Positions 53,806 through 62,857 are shown, counted from the stretch's first letter. The stretch: DNA of 64,000 bases from Akkermansia sp. (GCA_030525455.1 JAUNER010000005.1:43830-107829), one strand, 5' to 3'. Notes: a model not told the origin generated them from the sequence alone. A program made the numbers and translations.

Positions 53806-55287
53806 TTATTTGATGTTTGAGTTAATGAAATCAATCATGTAACCCGGGGTGAGAATTTCAATCGTGATGGCAGGCTCTTTACCCGGAACATAAAGTACAT
53901 TCACAGGCACAGCCGTGCGTTTGAGACGCTTGATTTCTAGGTCAATGTCTTTATTCGGCTTTGTTTTATCAGCCTTCATGAGGATGACGCCATGTTTTTC
54001 AAAAAGTGCCAACACTTCATCCGTATAAGCAGTGCTCTTATTTACCTGGCATGTAGCACACCAACGAGCGGTGAAGTCAACGTAAACCGGCTTCCCGGCA
54101 GCGAGAGCATCCTTCATAGCTTGAGGAGACCATTCTTTCCAGATAGAATTGCTAGATTTAGCTACTTTGGCAGATATTTCACTTGGAGTTTTTTCACCGC
54201 TGATGAATGCCTTTGCCTCTGTGGGAAGCATGAGGTAAACCCCGGCAATACCAAAAATTAAGGTAAACACTGCACCCCAAATGCGTGATTTTTTGCTTTG
54301 GTACATGGGGCACCATTTGCCATAAATCCAGCAAGCCAGACCAAGGCAAACTAAGCCAAAGAACACCATGAGATGAACCTGCGGGTCACTCTCTGCATCG
54401 AAGAATGCAAGGTAAATCCATAAGAAATATGCGGCTGTACCAAAGATAAGGAATGACATGGCCTGCTTAAAGGATTCCATCCAAGCCCCCGGTTTGGGCA
54501 GGAATTTGATGAGAGATGGATTTATCCCCAAGATGATGTAAGGCAAGGCCATACCCAGCCCCATGATAGATAAACAAATCACAATGCCTAAGGGAGGTTG
54601 AAGCATAGTAGCCCCGATAGCTTGACCAAGGAACGGAGCAGAGCAGGGGGTAGAAATGACGGTAGCCAGTGCACCAGACCAGAATGACCCGGCATAGCCC
54701 TTTTTATTTTGAAGTTCCCCACCGATGGTGGTGGCTTTTACCCCGATTTCAAAAATGCCAAACATACTTAAGCCCAGCACAAACATCAAAATCAATAAGA
54801 AGAAATTGACCCATACGTTTTCTAACCAGAAGGCCCAGTTGACTACACCATCTGCCGCATTGCCTACCCAGAAGTCAGCTTCAAAAATAGTAGACCATGA
54901 AAGCATATTTGCTTTGAGGGCAATGAGAATGGCCGTGATAACCCAGAAAGAAATCATAATCCCCAGCACAAATACAAGTGAGTGAGTGAGGATTTTTTTT
55001 CTGTCGCCACCGCTCATTTGCACAAAGCTCATGATTTTCAGACCAATGACAGGGAATACACAGGGCATAACATTGAGGATGATACCCCCGATAAACATAA
55101 AGAGTGCAATCTGCCATAGACTCATGCCGGATTCATTTGCGGAAGAGGTGGAAGTGGTGGTAGAAGCTTCAGAAAACGGAGCATCAGTAGCGGAAATAAC
55201 GATGCTGTCGTCGCCAACTTGAAGAATACCATTGATTTGTTTGAGCGGCTGGGCTTTTACTTCTTTCGGAAGCTTGTTTTCGTACAT
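53806..55287 (-). CDS. dsbD: DsbD-type thiol:disulfide reductase, membrane and thioredoxin part (3' part of split gene)
   Basis: A 493-residue frame. The first ~30 residues (KLPKEVKAQPLKQINGILQVGDDSIV) are the end of the periplasmic N-terminal domain, so the frame does not begin at a domain border. Eight membrane helices follow with the redox cysteines in VMPCVFPVIG and STPCSAPFLG. The C-terminal thioredoxin domain has WCATC. DsbD carries electrons from cytosolic thioredoxin to periplasmic proteins. The frame overlaps the upstream one by 31 nt in another register. The pair looks like one gene broken by a single-base loss. Confidence 0.9.
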   Translation of the reverse strand: MYENKLPKEVKAQPLKQINGILQVGDDSIVISATDAPFSEASTTTSTSSANESGMSLWQIALFMFIGGIILNVMPCVFPVIGLKIMSFVQMSGGDRKKILTHSLVFVLGIMISFWVITAILIALKANMLSWSTIFEADFWVGNAADGVVNWAFWLENVWVNFFLLILMFVLGLSMFGIFEIGVKATTIGGELQNKKGYAGSFWSGALATVISTPCSAPFLGQAIGATMLQPPLGIVICLSIMGLGMALPYIILGINPSLIKFLPKPGAWMESFKQAMSFLIFGTAAYFLWIYLAFFDAESDPQVHLMVFFGLVCLGLACWIYGKWCPMYQSKKSRIWGAVFTLIFGIAGVYLMLPTEAKAFISGEKTPSEISAKVAKSSNSIWKEWSPQAMKDALAAGKPVYVDFTARWCATCQVNKSTAYTDEVLALFEKHGVILMKADKTKPNKDIDLEIKRLKRTAVPVNVLYVPGKEPAITIEILTPGYMIDFINSNIK

Positions 55288-56066
55288 ATCGTCTGAGTCG
55301 TCATTGTCATGACAAAATCGTACTCAGAGTCGCTTATTTTCTTTAGCTCTTGTGGTTTAGTGGGCAGGATTTCTCCCATATCACAGAAGAAATAAGCTTT
55401 GCCGTCAGGCAAGGGCTTTCCGGCTGTTTTTAGGTGTAAAGTAACCGTATTTTGTTGATGAGAAATGCGAGTTTGCAATCCCTCCGCCCACGATGGAGTT
55501 GTTACCCCTGCAATGCCCTTAAGTAGTTCTGCACTATCGGTAGCGGCTTCTCCATTGCCTTTTTTCAGAGTGATAGAGTTTGTTTTTGTTTCCGGAGCGG
55601 CACAGCTACTTTCATCACACATTTGCCAGCTCATCGTTGTGGTAAATGTGGCTTCAGCCGGGGCGTCTGCTTCGGGAGTGATGCGGAATGCTAATTTTGC
55701 CTTGTTGCTGTAACCGTAAAAGAGGGTCATCCCTTCACCAACAGTTGGTGTCTGCCAGAATGGACCATCTATTTTGAACCCTTTTACAGGTGTGATGGCA
55801 TAAGCAATCGGTTCGCCAAACGTGCCCGGGTTTTTGTAGTAAGCATGCCAGTGGTCCGGTATGCTTAGTTCTGTAACAACGATAAAGGGCTCGTTGCTAT
55901 AACTGGTGACAGAGGCGGCTACTTTTGTGGAGGCTTTAGGGGTTGATTCCATCCCTCCCAATCCCATAACACTATCGAAATTCATAGCATCCTGTGCTTG
56001 AGTAGCAGGGATGAAAGTCATTCCGATACAGGTGGATAGAAGCAGTGCGTAATGAAGACTTCTCAT
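55257..56066 (-). CDS. dsbD: DsbD N-terminal periplasmic domain (5' part of split gene)
   Basis: A 269-residue frame with a signal peptide (MRSLHYALLLSTCIG, cleavage near ATQA) and a DsbD N-terminal domain: DHWHAYYKNPGTFGEP, FYGYSNKAKLAFRITPEADAP and SWQMCDESSCAAPE with two cysteines. Near the end EYDFVMTM is followed by TTQTICTKTSFRKK and a stop. Adding one G after the ATG codon of VMTM would give MTMDDSDDMYENK and run straight into the downstream frame. I start at 56066 because a good promoter (TTGATA, 17 nt, TAGAAT) ends 7 nt before it; the in-frame TTG at 56102 is its -35 box. Confidence 0.85.
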   Translation of the reverse strand: MRSLHYALLLSTCIGMTFIPATQAQDAMNFDSVMGLGGMESTPKASTKVAASVTSYSNEPFIVVTELSIPDHWHAYYKNPGTFGEPIAYAITPVKGFKIDGPFWQTPTVGEGMTLFYGYSNKAKLAFRITPEADAPAEATFTTTMSWQMCDESSCAAPETKTNSITLKKGNGEAATDSAELLKGIAGVTTPSWAEGLQTRISHQQNTVTLHLKTAGKPLPDGKAYFFCDMGEILPTKPQELKKISDSEYDFVMTMTTQTICTKTSFRKK

Positions 56067-56073
56067 ACGTAAG

Positions 56074-56102
56074 ATTCTATCATAATTCGCCCTATATATC
56101 AA
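56074..56102 (-). promoter_or_regulatory. dsbD promoter, leaderless arrangement
   Basis: On the - strand TTGATA (56102-56097), a 17-nt spacer and TAGAAT (56079-56074), each a 5/6 match, are followed by 7 nt and the ATG at 56066. Confidence 0.65.
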
Positions 56103-56308
56103 TGCTTGAGTTATAGGGGGACTTAAATAAAAGTGAATCTTATACAGGAGAATGTAGCGAAGTATGGGTTTTCTTCCCCCTTACACGTTCCGTAAGTAAA
56201 TGGGTAAGAGTTTGTGTACAATAAGTTTGTCTATTTAGCTGATTGGAATCAGATTGGTGTATAAAAATATGCGTGTTGAGGTTGTTTCCCCGAATTTGAG
56301 TAAACAAT

Positions 56309-56343
56309 AAGACTCTGTTTATTTTAAAAAGAAACAGAGTCTT
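56309..56343. terminator. Hairpin downstream of the DUF4870 gene
   Basis: AAGACTCTGTTT pairs exactly with AAACAGAGTCTT around an 11-nt AT-rich loop. It is followed by ATTGTTTACTC on the - strand. Confidence 0.75.
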
Positions 56344-56365
56344 AATAGTTTTAAAAGCTTACCTA

Positions 56366-56725
56366 TTACTTAATAAAATCAAAGGTAAGTGGCATCTTAG
56401 CTTCTTTGTTGCCTTGGATGAGTTTCACTACATTGATGATAACAACAACATAGTATGCAATGAATGCTAATGGTAAGGTGAGGTAGCCTATAAGGATGAA
56501 CATCAGGATGCCGGAAGCAATGCACGCAAGAATTAGATACAATGTCCAAGAAAGAAGGCCATTTATTAATGGTTTCCCAACTGTATCAATTTCCGGTTCT
56601 GTGTCTTTCCATATAAACCAACAAATTAACGGCCCTACAAATCCGGTTACTAGGGATGATAAGGCCATAATCATAATGTGATTTTTAATTTGTTCCGGAG
56701 TTACTGTGCTTTCGTTTTCGTCCAT
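56366..56725 (-). CDS. DUF4870 family small membrane protein
   Basis: A 119-residue protein with three to four membrane helices. GPLICWFIWKDTEPEIDTVGKPLINGLLSW matches the DUF4870 pattern (Tic20-like fold): a helix end, a Lys-Asp loop, then Gly-Lys-x2-Leu-Asn. Function of the family is unknown. The N-terminus is acidic (MDENEST). It is alone, with a hairpin after it. Confidence 0.8.
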   Translation of the reverse strand: MDENESTVTPEQIKNHIMIMALSSLVTGFVGPLICWFIWKDTEPEIDTVGKPLINGLLSWTLYLILACIASGILMFILIGYLTLPLAFIAYYVVVIINVVKLIQGNKEAKMPLTFDFIK

Positions 56726-56797
56726 GTGTTATATCCTAGTAAAACGATATGAAAAATACAATCTTTTTTTTGATTTTTGAAAGAAATATAATTTTTC

Positions 56798-57904
56798 TTA
56801 ATGCGTGTAAAACCTAGGAACGCGAGGACCGACCCCGGTGAGGATTTCCCAGGGGATAGTGCCTGCATTATCAGCTAGTTCGGTTACCGGGATATGAGGA
56901 CCAAAGACTTCTGCAATCATGCCGGGGCGGGCATCGGGGAGTTGAGAAACATCAATGATGATTTGGTCCATGGTGACTCGCCCCAGAAGAGGGCATGAAA
57001 CGCCATTGACGACAACGCGAGTACCCTTACCTGCTAAAGCACGTTGGTAGCCATCGGCATAGCCAATGCCGACGGTAGCTACTTTTGTCGGTTCTTTTGT
57101 AATGTAGGTACTACCATAAGAAATGCCATGACCGGATGGGAGAGTACGCACGACGGTGAGCCTGGAATAGAGAGCCATAGCCGGGCGTAGCTCGGCGGCA
57201 ATGTCTGATTCGATAGGAGAAATTCCATAGAGAACTAAACCGGGGCGACATAAATTATTCGAAGGAATTTCGTAATCAAGAGAAGCGGCACTGTTAGCTA
57301 AATGGCAGAACTTCAAAGGGAATTTTTCGCGAATGCGTGCCGCCATAGCTTCAAAATTGGCGATGTGGCGGTAGGTTAACTCTCTATCCTCATCAGCACA
57401 GGGCAGGTGAGCCCCCAGCCCTTCGATGTAGAGAGAATCCAAGTGGCTAAGGCGAGAAAATAAAGCTTCTAATTGGTCGGGAAGAAAACCACCACGCCCC
57501 ATACCCGTGTCTACAGAAATATGAAGAGGGAGTGTTTTATGGTAAAGTGAGGCAATAGAATTATAATGCTCTGCTTCCTCAATGGTAGAGATAAATGACC
57601 GCCAGCCATTGAGTACAATTTCTTCGCGTTCATCCGGGAATGCCGGGCCTAGGATATAGGGGCAGGTGCGGCATCCTGCTTGGCTAATGCGACGGGCTTC
57701 CCCCACATTCGCTACACCGAAAAAACTAATACCCTCTGTGTCTAGGGCACGGCAAACTTGTTCTAGACCGTGCCCGTATGCCCCGGCCTTAACCACAGGC
57801 ATATAGAATTCACCTTTAGCTACTTGACGCACTAGATTTAGGTTATGTTTAATGGCTCCTAAATCAATTTCTGCCCAGGCTCGTGGAGGACTTGTAACTG
57901 GCAT
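56798..57904 (-). CDS. alr: Alanine racemase
   Basis: A 368-residue PLP enzyme that makes D-alanine for peptidoglycan. The PLP lysine is K39 in MPVVKAGAYGHG. HISVDTGMGRGG, the C-terminal catalytic tyrosine region (GHGISYGSTYI) and VGIGYADGYQRAL are present. Length is normal. The upstream gene on the same strand ends 12 nt before its start. The D-Ala-D-Ala dipeptidase at 36.6 kb degrades a downstream product of this pathway. Confidence 0.97.
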   Translation of the reverse strand: MPVTSPPRAWAEIDLGAIKHNLNLVRQVAKGEFYMPVVKAGAYGHGLEQVCRALDTEGISFFGVANVGEARRISQAGCRTCPYILGPAFPDEREEIVLNGWRSFISTIEEAEHYNSIASLYHKTLPLHISVDTGMGRGGFLPDQLEALFSRLSHLDSLYIEGLGAHLPCADEDRELTYRHIANFEAMAARIREKFPLKFCHLANSAASLDYEIPSNNLCRPGLVLYGISPIESDIAAELRPAMALYSRLTVVRTLPSGHGISYGSTYITKEPTKVATVGIGYADGYQRALAGKGTRVVVNGVSCPLLGRVTMDQIIIDVSQLPDARPGMIAEVFGPHIPVTELADNAGTIPWEILTGVGPRVPRFYTH

Positions 57905-57916
57905 AAAATGAGTAAA

Positions 57917-58411
57917 TTATTTAAGGGATTGAGAAAGGTTGGCGGGATATTCTTTGAGCAGGGATTCGCCTAGTTCGGCACAGAATGCCACGCAGCGTTC
58001 ACAGGGGCGAGCCGCATAGTAGGCACTACTTCTATCTTGAGGTCTAGTACCCTCGGCATTTTTTTGTTCATCTGTCAGATGGAGAAGTTCTTTACAGTAA
58101 ATGGTGCCGAATTCTTGCTTAAAGGCATTTGCTAAGTGTTGAATAAGTGCAAAGATTTTTTCTTTTTCCTCCGGACTAGGGATTGTATTTCCATAGAGTT
58201 GACCGGCCAATAAACTAAGCCCGCAAAATGCACCGCACACTTCACGCATTCGTCCGATACCTGCTCCTAGTGGGCTGGATAGCATAAGTGCTTGTTTTTC
58301 AGAGAGCCGGCAAATGTCGGAAAAAGCGGTAAAAACAGACTGTGAGCAGTTATAGCCCTGGTGAAAGTAGGCTAGTGCTTTATCTGCACGAGTAGTAGAT
58401 GAGCCCGACAT
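57917..58411 (-). CDS. C_GCAxxG_C_C family redox-type protein
   Basis: A 164-residue cytosolic protein with the cysteine pattern that names the family: YNCSQSVF, VCGAFCGLSLL (the GCAxxG-type segment, here C-GAFCG) and further cysteines in YCKELL and PCERCVAFC. The role is unknown; several family members lie beside redox or thiol-related genes, and the conserved cysteines suggest metal or disulfide chemistry. It lies between dedA and alr on one strand with short gaps (29 and 12 nt). Confidence 0.85.
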   Translation of the reverse strand: MSGSSTTRADKALAYFHQGYNCSQSVFTAFSDICRLSEKQALMLSSPLGAGIGRMREVCGAFCGLSLLAGQLYGNTIPSPEEKEKIFALIQHLANAFKQEFGTIYCKELLHLTDEQKNAEGTRPQDRSSAYYAARPCERCVAFCAELGESLLKEYPANLSQSLK

Positions 58412-58440
58412 AATGAGAGGAGAATGTTTCTATGTGAGAT

Positions 58441-59151
58441 TTACTTATTTTCAGCATCCGGAGCGGTACTATTATCTTCAGCATTATGAGCTGAGTCCTC
58501 CGGTTTTTTATCTGTAAGACGAAGCATCAGGAAATAGGCGGCGGCAAGTATTGCTACGGCAATAATGAGGGGTAAACTCTCGCTTTTTACAGTATTCATG
58601 AGAGTTTCCGGGGACTGTAAAAGGTCGGGATGTTCTTCACCAATGCTATGACCATACCAAGCTAGAATCCAACACCATGCAAAAGACCCTAGTGTCGTTA
58701 CCAATGAGAATACCCAAAAGTTCATCCGCACAATGCCTGTGGGTATAGAAATCAGGTGGCGAATCACCGGCAAAAGTCGGGCAAAAAAGACCCCCGATAC
58801 CTCGTATCTTTGTAAAAATCTTTCCGCTTTTTCTACCTTATGAGCCGGCATAAAAAAGTATTTACCCCATTTCATCACCATGGGGCGCCCTACAATGCGT
58901 GCTACGGCATAAGTGATGGCAGAGCCTAACCATGAACCGAATGTGCCGGCGAGTACGACACCCCAGAACGTCATGCCGGATTCCGGATTTGCCGCCAGAA
59001 TGGCTGCCGGCGGTACGACAACTTCGCTTGGTACAGGGAAAATGGAACTTTCCATAGCCATGAGGGCAATAACACCCCAGTAGCCCCACTCCTGAACCCA
59101 CGACATCCATTCGGTGATAAACTCTAGCATCATACGCGGGGTATTCTGCAT
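58441..59151 (-). CDS. DedA family membrane protein
   Basis: A 236-residue inner-membrane protein of the DedA/VTT family, implicated in phospholipid (undecaprenyl-phosphate or PE) flipping and envelope homeostasis. The family signature is present: ESSIFPVPSEVVVPPAA, then GTFGSWLGSAITYAVARIVGRP, and the amphipathic FFARLLPVIRHLISIPTGIVRM. Four to five membrane segments and an acidic cytoplasmic tail (PEDSAHNAEDNS) complete it. It is the first gene of a likely operon with the C_GCAxxG_C_C gene and alr. Confidence 0.93.
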   Translation of the reverse strand: MQNTPRMMLEFITEWMSWVQEWGYWGVIALMAMESSIFPVPSEVVVPPAAILAANPESGMTFWGVVLAGTFGSWLGSAITYAVARIVGRPMVMKWGKYFFMPAHKVEKAERFLQRYEVSGVFFARLLPVIRHLISIPTGIVRMNFWVFSLVTTLGSFAWCWILAWYGHSIGEEHPDLLQSPETLMNTVKSESLPLIIAVAILAAAYFLMLRLTDKKPEDSAHNAEDNSTAPDAENK

Positions 59152-59230
59152 GAGAAATGCCGTAAAATAAAGTCTTTTATTGCCAGCTCTGCCTAATATA
59201 TGCTAGACTAGTTTATCATAAATCCACGCA

Positions 59231-60364
59231 ATGACGATGAAGAAGCTCTACATAGTAGCCGGTGAGAAAAGTGGCGATATTCATGGTTCTCTATTACTAA
59301 AGAACCTGCTAAACCAGGTTCCTGAGCTTGAGGTACATGGTTTAGGTGGGCGTGGGATGCATGAGTTATGCCCACAAGTTGAGGATTGGGCAGATGAGGC
59401 AGCTGTCATTGGATTTGTGGAAGTGGCCAAAAAATACGGATTTTTCCGAAAGAAATTTCTCGAACTTTTAGGGAAAATTCAGCAAGACCAGCCGGATTGT
59501 CTGGTGTTGGTGGACTATCCCGGCTTTAATTTACGCTTGGCAGAGAAGGTGCACGCAACTTGTCCAAAGACGAAGATTGCCTATTTTATTTCACCACAGG
59601 TTTGGGCATGGCATCGTGGTCGAATTCCGAAGATGGCACGCATTTTGGATTTGATGATGTGCATTTTCCCTTTTGAAGCACCCTTGTTTGAAGAAGCAGG
59701 TTTACCGACTAAATTTGTAGGGCATCCCTTGGTGGATGAAATCAATGCCCTACGAGTGGATGGCGTGCGTGAGGAAAATCTGATAGGGTTATTCCCCGGT
59801 AGCCGCAACCGTGAAATAGACCGCCACTTCCCTGTGTTTATTGAGGTGGTGAAGCAACTGCGTGAAACTAACCCCGAGCTGAGGTTTGAAACAGCGGCGT
59901 CTACGCAAGCTCTGGCAGATAGAATGTGCGAAATGGCTGAGAGTGCAGGCATGGGTATTGATGTGTTTAATATCCGTCTGGGCCAATATCATCAGTTGAT
60001 GGATAGGGCTAGTGTAGGGGTGGTGGCCTCCGGCACGGCAACGATGGAGGCGGCTTTGCATAGATTGCCCTATATGCTCATTTATCGTGTGCCTATGTTG
60101 ACGTATTGGATGGCAAAGATGCTTATCAAGATCCGCTTTATAGGTATGGTTAATATCTTGGCAGATAAATCTGTGGTCAAGGAGTTGATTCAGCATGAAT
60201 TCACGCCGGAAACCGTTATTGCTGAAATTAAAAGACTGCTTATTCCTGCTGAGCGAGATGCCTTACTGGCAGAGATGCAAAAGTCTGTGGATAAACTAGG
60301 TCCCGGTGGTGCGGCTCAACGTGCCGCTGAGGCGGTGGCTGAGTTGTTGTTGCAAGCCGAGTAG
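59231..60364 (+). CDS. lpxB: Lipid-A-disaccharide synthase
   Basis: A 377-residue glycosyltransferase (GT19) that joins UDP-diacylglucosamine and lipid X in lipid A synthesis. It begins KKLYIVAGEKSGDIHGS with the conserved GExSGD motif, and has VDYPGFNLRLA, YFISPQVWAWHRGRI, FVGHPLVDE and LFPGSRNREI. The C-terminal ASGTATMEAALHRLPYMLIYRV completes the fold. It shows that the organism makes a lipopolysaccharide outer membrane. TTGCCA (59180-59185) and TAGACT (59204-59209) may be its promoter. The divergent dedA operon starts 79 nt away. Confidence 0.97.
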   Translation: MTMKKLYIVAGEKSGDIHGSLLLKNLLNQVPELEVHGLGGRGMHELCPQVEDWADEAAVIGFVEVAKKYGFFRKKFLELLGKIQQDQPDCLVLVDYPGFNLRLAEKVHATCPKTKIAYFISPQVWAWHRGRIPKMARILDLMMCIFPFEAPLFEEAGLPTKFVGHPLVDEINALRVDGVREENLIGLFPGSRNREIDRHFPVFIEVVKQLRETNPELRFETAASTQALADRMCEMAESAGMGIDVFNIRLGQYHQLMDRASVGVVASGTATMEAALHRLPYMLIYRVPMLTYWMAKMLIKIRFIGMVNILADKSVVKELIQHEFTPETVIAEIKRLLIPAERDALLAEMQKSVDKLGPGGAAQRAAEAVAELLLQAE

Positions 60365-60407
60365 TGGGTTCTCCTCGAAAAGGGGAGGAGCTTAGACTGA
60401 TTTAAAT

Positions 60408-60458
60408 TGGGCTAAAGCCCAATGGTCCGGTAGATTGCATTGGCTTACGCCATTTACT
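60408..60458. repeat. REP-like palindrome pair between lpxB and gltX
   Basis: TTGGGCTAAAGCCCAA is a perfect 16-bp palindrome. About 25 nt further on is TGGCTTACGCCA, a second short inverted repeat. Such GGGCTAAAGCCC units are common intergenic repeats in related bacteria. No second copy was noticed in this window. Confidence 0.45.
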
Positions 60459-60557
60459 TGCGGTTTGGGGGGGAGTACACAGCTTTTCCCCTATATTTTA
60501 TACGGTGACTGGGTAACGGCTTGACCTGGGGGGCAGAGTGGATACTCTTTTTTTATC

Positions 60558-61856
60558 ATGAGTCAAGTAAGAACGAGATTTGCACCTTCACCCACCGGTT
60601 ATCTTCACATTGGTGGGGCACGTACGGCATTATTTAACTGGTTATTTGCCCGAAAGATGGGCGGTACATTCATTTTGCGTATTGAAGACACGGACAATGC
60701 CCGTAATACAGAAGAGGCTACTCGTGCTATTTTTACCGGTATGGAATGGCTGGGGCTTGATTGGGATGAAGGTCCTATGAAAGGCGGTGATTATGGCCCT
60801 TATTTCCAAAGTCAGAGAAATCACATCTACGATGCTTACTTCCAAAAACTCGTTGATGCCGGTCGCGTGTATGAGGATGATGGGGCATGGCGTTTCCGTT
60901 TTGACCGTAGTAAGCCGGTAACTTTCCATGATTTGATTTGTGGCGATATTACGATTGATTATCGTAATGAGGAAAACACACCCGACATGGCTATTCGCCG
61001 TGCGGATGGGTCTTATATCTTCCACTTCGTCAATGTGGTGGATGATATCGAAATGAAAATGACTCACGTCATTCGTGGCGAAGACCACATCATGAATACA
61101 CCTAAGCATATTCAGCTTTTCGAGGCTTTTGGCGTGACTCCGCCTGTGTTTGCTCACATGCCGCTTATCATGAACCAGGATGGTTCTAAAATGTCGAAGC
61201 GAGACGTAGGTGCTGCTTTGGGAACTTATCCTGACGATGGCTTCTTGGCCGAGGGGGTGATGAATTTCCTCGCACTTCTTGGTTGGTCTGCTAAGGATGA
61301 TACAGAAATTTTCTCTCCGGCTGAATTAATCGAACGTTTTACGCTCGAAGCGGTGAATCACTCTGCTGCTAAGTTTGATATTACCAAGTGCCGTTGGGTC
61401 AACCAACAGCACATTGCTGCTTTGTCTCCGCAGCAGTTTGTAGAAAAAGCTCGTCCATTCTGCATTAAGGCCGGCTTACCGGAGGGGGCTGTGCTTGATG
61501 AAGCTATCACGACTGTTCAAACGAAGGTACAAACTCTTAACGAAGTGCCGGATAAAATCCGCTTCTTCTTTGATCTGACCATGGATGCTGAGGCCGTGGC
61601 TAAAGTTCAGCCGGAAGCTCTCGCTTTGCTTGCTAAGCTGGCTGACCGCTTAGAGACTGAATCTCATTGGGATGGTCATGAGCTTATTGGTGTTCTCAAG
61701 GCCTTGGCTAAAGAAAACGGTGTCAAGATGGGGGCTGTGATGTTCCCGGCTCGTGTGGCTCTTACCGGCTTGAGCGGTGGTCCGGATCTTTCTGCCGTGT
61801 TTGCCTTACTCGGTAAGGAGGAGTCTTTGAAGAGACTTCGTAGTTTCTCTCTTTAA
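60558..61856 (+). CDS. gltX: Glutamyl-tRNA synthetase, short form
   Basis: The 432-residue class Ic synthetase. The HIGH region is FAPSPTGYLHIGGARTALF, then RIEDTDNARNTEEA, VIRGEDHIMNTPKHI and the KMSKS motif SKMSKRDVG. The C-terminal helical anticodon domain follows. Compared with E. coli GltX (471 residues) the acceptor-binding insert is shortened: after VDAGRVYEDDGAWRFRF the usual ~40 residues with the cysteine motif (YxCxC) are missing. With GatCAB present it may be a non-discriminating enzyme. TTGACC (60521-60526) lies upstream, with a weak TACTCT 9 nt before the ATG. Confidence 0.96.
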   Translation: MSQVRTRFAPSPTGYLHIGGARTALFNWLFARKMGGTFILRIEDTDNARNTEEATRAIFTGMEWLGLDWDEGPMKGGDYGPYFQSQRNHIYDAYFQKLVDAGRVYEDDGAWRFRFDRSKPVTFHDLICGDITIDYRNEENTPDMAIRRADGSYIFHFVNVVDDIEMKMTHVIRGEDHIMNTPKHIQLFEAFGVTPPVFAHMPLIMNQDGSKMSKRDVGAALGTYPDDGFLAEGVMNFLALLGWSAKDDTEIFSPAELIERFTLEAVNHSAAKFDITKCRWVNQQHIAALSPQQFVEKARPFCIKAGLPEGAVLDEAITTVQTKVQTLNEVPDKIRFFFDLTMDAEAVAKVQPEALALLAKLADRLETESHWDGHELIGVLKALAKENGVKMGAVMFPARVALTGLSGGPDLSAVFALLGKEESLKRLRSFSL

Positions 61857-61882
61857 AGCTATTTTTTCTTCTTCATTATCAA

Positions 61883-61916
61883 CCCTCATTCCTCATTGAG
61901 GAGTGAGGGCTTTTTA
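61883..61916 (+). terminator. Rho-independent terminator after gltX
   Basis: CCCTCATTCCTC and GAGGAGTGAGGG form a 12-bp stem with a 3-nt loop, followed by CTTTTTATTT. Confidence 0.92.
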
Positions 61917-62003
61917 TTTCTCTCACCGATTTTTCTTTCGTTTACCGTATTGCTGGCAGGGCGGTAGTCGTCATTCTTTTCATCATCGCCCCTAAAATTA
62001 TGC

Positions 62004-62043
62004 AAAAAAAAGACCGCCACGCCCATATTCGGGTGACGGTCTT
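62004..62043 (-). terminator. Terminator of the left PEP-CTERM gene (locus 2)
   Basis: AAGACCG and CGGTCTT plus inner CAC/GTG and CCC/GGG pairs form an interrupted stem. On the - strand it is followed by a run of eight T. Confidence 0.8.
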
Positions 62044-62071
62044 GAGATGAAAGATTTTTTCTTAAGCAGTC

Positions 62072-62857
62072 TTATCGACGACGACGAATCATCAATGCTG
62101 CCAAACCAAGCAAGCTAAGAGAAGCTGTGGCCGGTTCGGGAACTGCTGTGTATGTCATTTTAAGACCATTGAGCGGAGTACGACGGCCTGCGTTTGTATC
62201 GCCTGTAAGTGTAAGGGTTAGCGTAGCTCCTTCTTCAACATATACGTTGTTGACATCGTAGATATACCCTTCGTTGGCATTACCGTTAGTGAGTGCCGCT
62301 GTATAGGTTCCAACACCTTCAGCTGCATAGTTGCTAGCCCCGGCAATATCATAGGCAGACCATGTGGTCTGGCTTAGGTCTATATCTGTTCCAACTAAAG
62401 CTAAAGTAATGCTGCTTGTCAGATCGTCTTTACCATAGTAGCCACCAAGGATGCTAAAGTCATAATAACCCGCAGCTAAATTTGTCAGCGTAAGTGTGTG
62501 GGTATTGCCACTACCACCATCCCACTGACTTGTTAAGCCATCAGCAAAAGTTGATGCCCAGCCGTCCGGCATTGCTGTAAGGTGGTTTTTCCAACCATCT
62601 TCCTCACCTGTTGTTAAGGTTGCTGAATTGGCAAAGTTGCCTGAGGAAATTTGCTGCTCGTAGGAATAATTCCCTGCGATTGTGGTAAGGGCTCCTGAAG
62701 CAGTAAGGTTTGATTTATAGGCAGCATTATCGGTACCAATGATTATAGCTCCGTCTGTTTTGTATGATGCATCATCTGTTCGACCGAAATCGAATACGAT
62801 GGTCTCTGCCATAGTCGTTCCGGCTAATGCAAAAAGAGCGATGAGTGTCTTCTTCAT
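62072..62857 (-). CDS. PEP-CTERM surface protein, left gene of divergent pair 2
   Basis: A 261-residue exported protein. The signal peptide is MKKTLIALFALAGTTMA. The mature part begins TIVFDFGRTD and is rich in Thr, Gly, Ala and Asn (HTLTLTNLAAGYYDFSILGGYYG), suggesting a beta-sandwich, possibly carbohydrate-binding-like; this is a weak inference. The PEP-CTERM tail is the shared type. The TTGACT box of the 181-bp element faces this gene with a 17-nt spacer and TAATCT, so it should be the expressed gene of the pair in this orientation. Confidence 0.82.
   Translation of the reverse strand: MKKTLIALFALAGTTMAETIVFDFGRTDDASYKTDGAIIIGTDNAAYKSNLTASGALTTIAGNYSYEQQISSGNFANSATLTTGEEDGWKNHLTAMPDGWASTFADGLTSQWDGGSGNTHTLTLTNLAAGYYDFSILGGYYGKDDLTSSITLALVGTDIDLSQTTWSAYDIAGASNYAAEGVGTYTAALTNGNANEGYIYDVNNVYVEEGATLTLTLTGDTNAGRRTPLNGLKMTYTAVPEPATASLSLLGLAALMIRRRR

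Noticed and set aside
56067..56102. Extended TTG start for the dsbD N-terminal part
   Set aside because: The TTG is the -35 hexamer of a good promoter, and the signal peptide starts at 56066.
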